From positions 186,001-250,000 of the forward strand of contig NZ_JAMYJR010000003.1 of NCBI RefSeq assembly GCF_024137025.1: a stretch of DNA of 64,000 bases. Direction: 5' to 3'. Made by a program: the position numbers and the translations under genes. Below the pieces are notes generated by a model, which saw only the letters and a program-made list of their open reading frames with translations, did not search any database and was not told the DNA's origin. This document shows, piece by piece, positions 61,577-64,000 of the stretch (its first letter is position 1; each line of letters begins with the position of its first letter). The stretch comes from Paractinoplanes aksuensis (GTDB lineage: Bacteria > Actinomycetota > Actinomycetes > Mycobacteriales > Micromonosporaceae).

Positions 61577-63871
61577 ATGGGTGTGTCGCAGCGGCTGAAG
61601 AGCCGGTTCCGCAAGTTTTTGCAGCGTCCGGGCACGACGGTCGACCTGGCGCCGTTCAGCAAGCGTCTGCCGGCCATCGAAGCGCGTGAGGACGCGCTGC
61701 GCGAGCTCGACGACGAGGCGCTGACCAAGGCGGCCGGTGAGGCGTCCGACTTCACCGAGATCTGCGCCGTCGGCCGCGAGGCGGCCCACCGGGCCCTCGA
61801 ACAGCGGCCGTACGACGTCCAGCTGCTCGGTGCGATGGCCCTGCTCTCGGGCAAGGTGGCCGAGATGGCCACCGGTGAGGGCAAGACGCTCACCGCCGTC
61901 GTCGCCGCGTACGGCCACGTGCGATTGGGACACGGCCCGGTGCACGTCCTCACCGTCAACGACTACCTGGCCCGTCGTGACGCCGAGTGGATGCAGCCGG
62001 TCTACAAGCTGCTCGGGCTCAGCGTCGGCTGGGTCACCGAGGCGTCGACCCCCGAGGAGCGCCGCGAGGCCTACCTGGCCGACGTCACGTACGTCTCGGT
62101 CAGCGAGGCCGGCTTCGACTACCTGCGCGACCAGCTGGTCACCGACGTGGAGGACCGGGTGCAGCGCGAGCTGGCCACGGGAATCGTCGACGAGGCCGAC
62201 TCGATCCTGATCGACGAGGCCCGGGTGCCGATGGTGCTGGCCGGCAGCATCGCCACCGAGGCCGACCCGGTGCACGACGCGGCCGAGCTGGTGCGCGAGC
62301 TCAAGGCGGGCAAGGACTACGAGGTGGCCGAGGACGGCCGCAGCGTCGCCTTCACCGAGGCCGGGCTCAAGAAGATCGAGGAGCAGCTCGGCGACGTCGA
62401 CCTCTACGCCGACGACCAGGTGCTGCAGCTGTCCGCGGTCAACGTGGCCCTGCATGCCCACGCCCTGCTGCGCCGCGACGTCGACTACATCGTGCGCGAC
62501 GGCTCGGTCGAGCTGATCGACGAGATGCGGGGCCGGGTCGCCCAGCGCCGCCGCTGGCCCGACGGCCTGCAGGCCGCGGTCGAGGCGAAAGAGGGGCTGA
62601 GCGCCACGGCCGAGGGCGAGGTCCTCGACACGATCACCGTGCAGGCCTACATCGCGCTCTACAAGACGGTGTGCGGCATGACCGCCACCGCCGTGCACGT
62701 CGGCGAGCAGCTGCGCGAGTATTTCAAGCTCGAGGTCGCGGTCATCCCGTCCAACGCCGAGAACATCCGCGACGACGAACCCGACCGTATCTATTCCGCG
62801 CACGAGACGCGCGACGAGGCGCTGGTCGAAGAGATCAAGATCGCCCACGAGAAGGGCCGCCCGGTGCTGGTCGGCACGCTCGACGTGAAGGCGTCCGAGC
62901 TGCTGGCCAAGCAGCTGGCCGCGGTCGGCGTGCCGTCGAACGTGCTGAACGCCAAGAACGACGCCGAGGAGGCGCGGATCATCGCCGAGGCGGGCGCCAA
63001 GGGTGCGGTCACCGTCTCGACCCAGATGGCCGGCCGCGGCGTCGACATCCGCCTCGGCGGCAGCGCCGAGGCCGACCGCGACGAGGTCGTCGAGCTGGGC
63101 GGCCTCTATGTGATCGGCGCCGGCCGGCACGACAGTCGCCGCGTCGACGACCAGCTGCGCGGCCGGGCCGGCCGCCAGGGCGACCCCGGTGGCTCGGTCT
63201 TCTTCGTCAGCCTCGAGGACGAGCTGGTCACCCGGCACGCCGGCGACATCCTGCCCGCCTCGCCGCGGATGGACATGGACGGCGTCGTCCACGACGAGCA
63301 GGTCGACTACGCGGTCGAGCACGCCCAGCGGGTGGCCGAGGGCGTCAACCACGAGATCCACCGCAACACCTGGCGTTACAGCGTGGTCATCGAGCAGCAG
63401 CGGGTGGCCATGGCCGAGCGCCGCGAGCGGCTGCTGACCTCCGAGGTCGCCGCGATCATGCTGCTCGAGCGTTCGCCCGAGAAGGCCAAGGAGCTCGACG
63501 AGGACGTGCTCTCCGACGCCGCCCGGGCCATCGCGCTGTTCCACCTCGACCGGCTGTGGGTCGAGCACCTGGCCGAGCTGTCCGAGGTGCGCGAGGGCGT
63601 GCACCTGCGGGCGCTGGGCAAGCTCGACCCGCTCGACGAGTTCCACCGGGCCGCCGTGCCGGCCTTCCAGAAGGTCCTGCTCGAGATCGAGAAGCGGACC
63701 ATCGAGACGTTCGAGGAGACGGACTTCAGCGACGGCTGGGAGCCCGACCGCGCCAAGATCGTCCGGCCCAGCGCCACGTGGACGTACCTGGTGCACGACA
63801 ACCCGTTCGGTTCGGAACTCGATCGGCTCATCGCCGCCGTCGGTCGTCGCCTGGTCGGCCGGAGCGAGTAA
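61577..63871 (+). CDS. secA2: Accessory preprotein translocase ATPase SecA2
   Basis: 764 residues from ATG 61577, shorter than housekeeping SecA (about 900 or more). DEAD motor motifs: Walker A ATGEGKTLTAVVAAYGH with Lys103, Walker B IVDEADSILIDEARV, SEAGFDYLRDQL, and the VSTQMAGRGVDIRLGGSA plus QLRGRAGRQGDPGGS motif of nucleotide domain 2. The preprotein cross-linking and helical scaffold regions follow; the C-terminal linker and zinc SEC-C motif are absent, as in SecA2 proteins. It exports a subset of proteins with SecYEG. No ribosome site is clear and a TACCGT lies just upstream, so the transcript may be leaderless. Confidence 0.93.
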   Translation: MGVSQRLKSRFRKFLQRPGTTVDLAPFSKRLPAIEAREDALRELDDEALTKAAGEASDFTEICAVGREAAHRALEQRPYDVQLLGAMALLSGKVAEMATGEGKTLTAVVAAYGHVRLGHGPVHVLTVNDYLARRDAEWMQPVYKLLGLSVGWVTEASTPEERREAYLADVTYVSVSEAGFDYLRDQLVTDVEDRVQRELATGIVDEADSILIDEARVPMVLAGSIATEADPVHDAAELVRELKAGKDYEVAEDGRSVAFTEAGLKKIEEQLGDVDLYADDQVLQLSAVNVALHAHALLRRDVDYIVRDGSVELIDEMRGRVAQRRRWPDGLQAAVEAKEGLSATAEGEVLDTITVQAYIALYKTVCGMTATAVHVGEQLREYFKLEVAVIPSNAENIRDDEPDRIYSAHETRDEALVEEIKIAHEKGRPVLVGTLDVKASELLAKQLAAVGVPSNVLNAKNDAEEARIIAEAGAKGAVTVSTQMAGRGVDIRLGGSAEADRDEVVELGGLYVIGAGRHDSRRVDDQLRGRAGRQGDPGGSVFFVSLEDELVTRHAGDILPASPRMDMDGVVHDEQVDYAVEHAQRVAEGVNHEIHRNTWRYSVVIEQQRVAMAERRERLLTSEVAAIMLLERSPEKAKELDEDVLSDAARAIALFHLDRLWVEHLAELSEVREGVHLRALGKLDPLDEFHRAAVPAFQKVLLEIEKRTIETFEETDFSDGWEPDRAKIVRPSATWTYLVHDNPFGSELDRLIAAVGRRLVGRSE

Positions 63872-63886
63872 CAAAGGGCATCAAGC

Positions 63887-63923
63887 ATCCGGGCGTTCCT
63901 TCAGGAACGCCCGGATTCTTTTT
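63887..63923 (+). terminator. Intrinsic terminator of secA2
   Basis: A perfect 13-bp stem (63887-63899 with 63904-63916) closed by a four-base loop is followed directly by TCTTTTT at 63917-63923. It lies 15 bases after the secA2 stop and is the clearest classical terminator in the window. Confidence 0.95.
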
Positions 63924-64000
63924 GCACGAGCAACGAACAATGGTGTGGCACTCGTCTCAGAATGCTGTCGTGATCCGGCCGTGATGCGGGCCCTCAGCAG

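Overview
The window is high-GC DNA from a filamentous actinomycete. GTG starts, ATGA/GTGA stop-start overlaps, many secreted lipoproteins, SigB-type partner-switching proteins, a CheR-type receptor methyltransferase and a SecA2 together suggest a Micromonosporaceae genome such as Actinoplanes; that placement is an inference from gene content, not a measured identity. No rRNA, tRNA, CRISPR array, transposase or phage gene was seen.

Layout. 1-2543: glycolate oxidase genes glcD and glcE (glcE cut by the window edge) with a small ORF wedged between them. 2663-6771: a lipoprotein, a cytochrome P450, and an EspR-like regulator facing a metallopeptidase/membrane-protein pair. 6952-14456: pyruvate phosphate dikinase, an internally deleted VOC-fold gene, a DUF732-like lipoprotein, recQ and a PAS-PP2C-HATPase-STAS phosphatase. 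14490-21209: an unusual group comprising stand-alone GTP cyclohydrolase II, a RibD-type reductase, a flippase-like membrane protein, a methyltransferase, a glycosyltransferase, a PTPS-fold protein, a BchC-like dehydrogenase and a CDP-alcohol phosphatidyltransferase. This is the best candidate here for an uncharacterised pathway. 21346-31723: mixed housekeeping and accessory genes (BtuF-like protein, three alpha/beta hydrolases or esterases, ArsR-SRPBCC pair, ECF sigma factor with membrane partner, gluconokinase-like FGGY kinase).

31770-36927 is a cobalamin-riboswitch-led operon (chelatase with I and D domains, cobO, cobB, CbiG-C/CobE-like protein). 36938-39784 holds a hydrolase, a small unknown gene and a 1.45 kb gene-poor stretch. 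39785-50335 is a single 3,516-residue LPXTG-anchored surface protein built from about eleven repeats of some 250 residues. After it come a GCS2-type ligase, an SGNH hydrolase, a membrane protein and a low-complexity protein. 56833-61455 is a signalling block: a SigB-family sigma factor fused to a STAS domain, two STAS-HATPase proteins and a CheR-PAS protein. The window ends with secA2 and a strong intrinsic terminator.

A recurring theme is local tandem duplication, often at gene boundaries (glcD/glcE, chelatase/cobO, 21278, 24491, 27219, 33541, 37898, 39129, 56107). Several of these duplications preserve reading frame or stop-start coupling.
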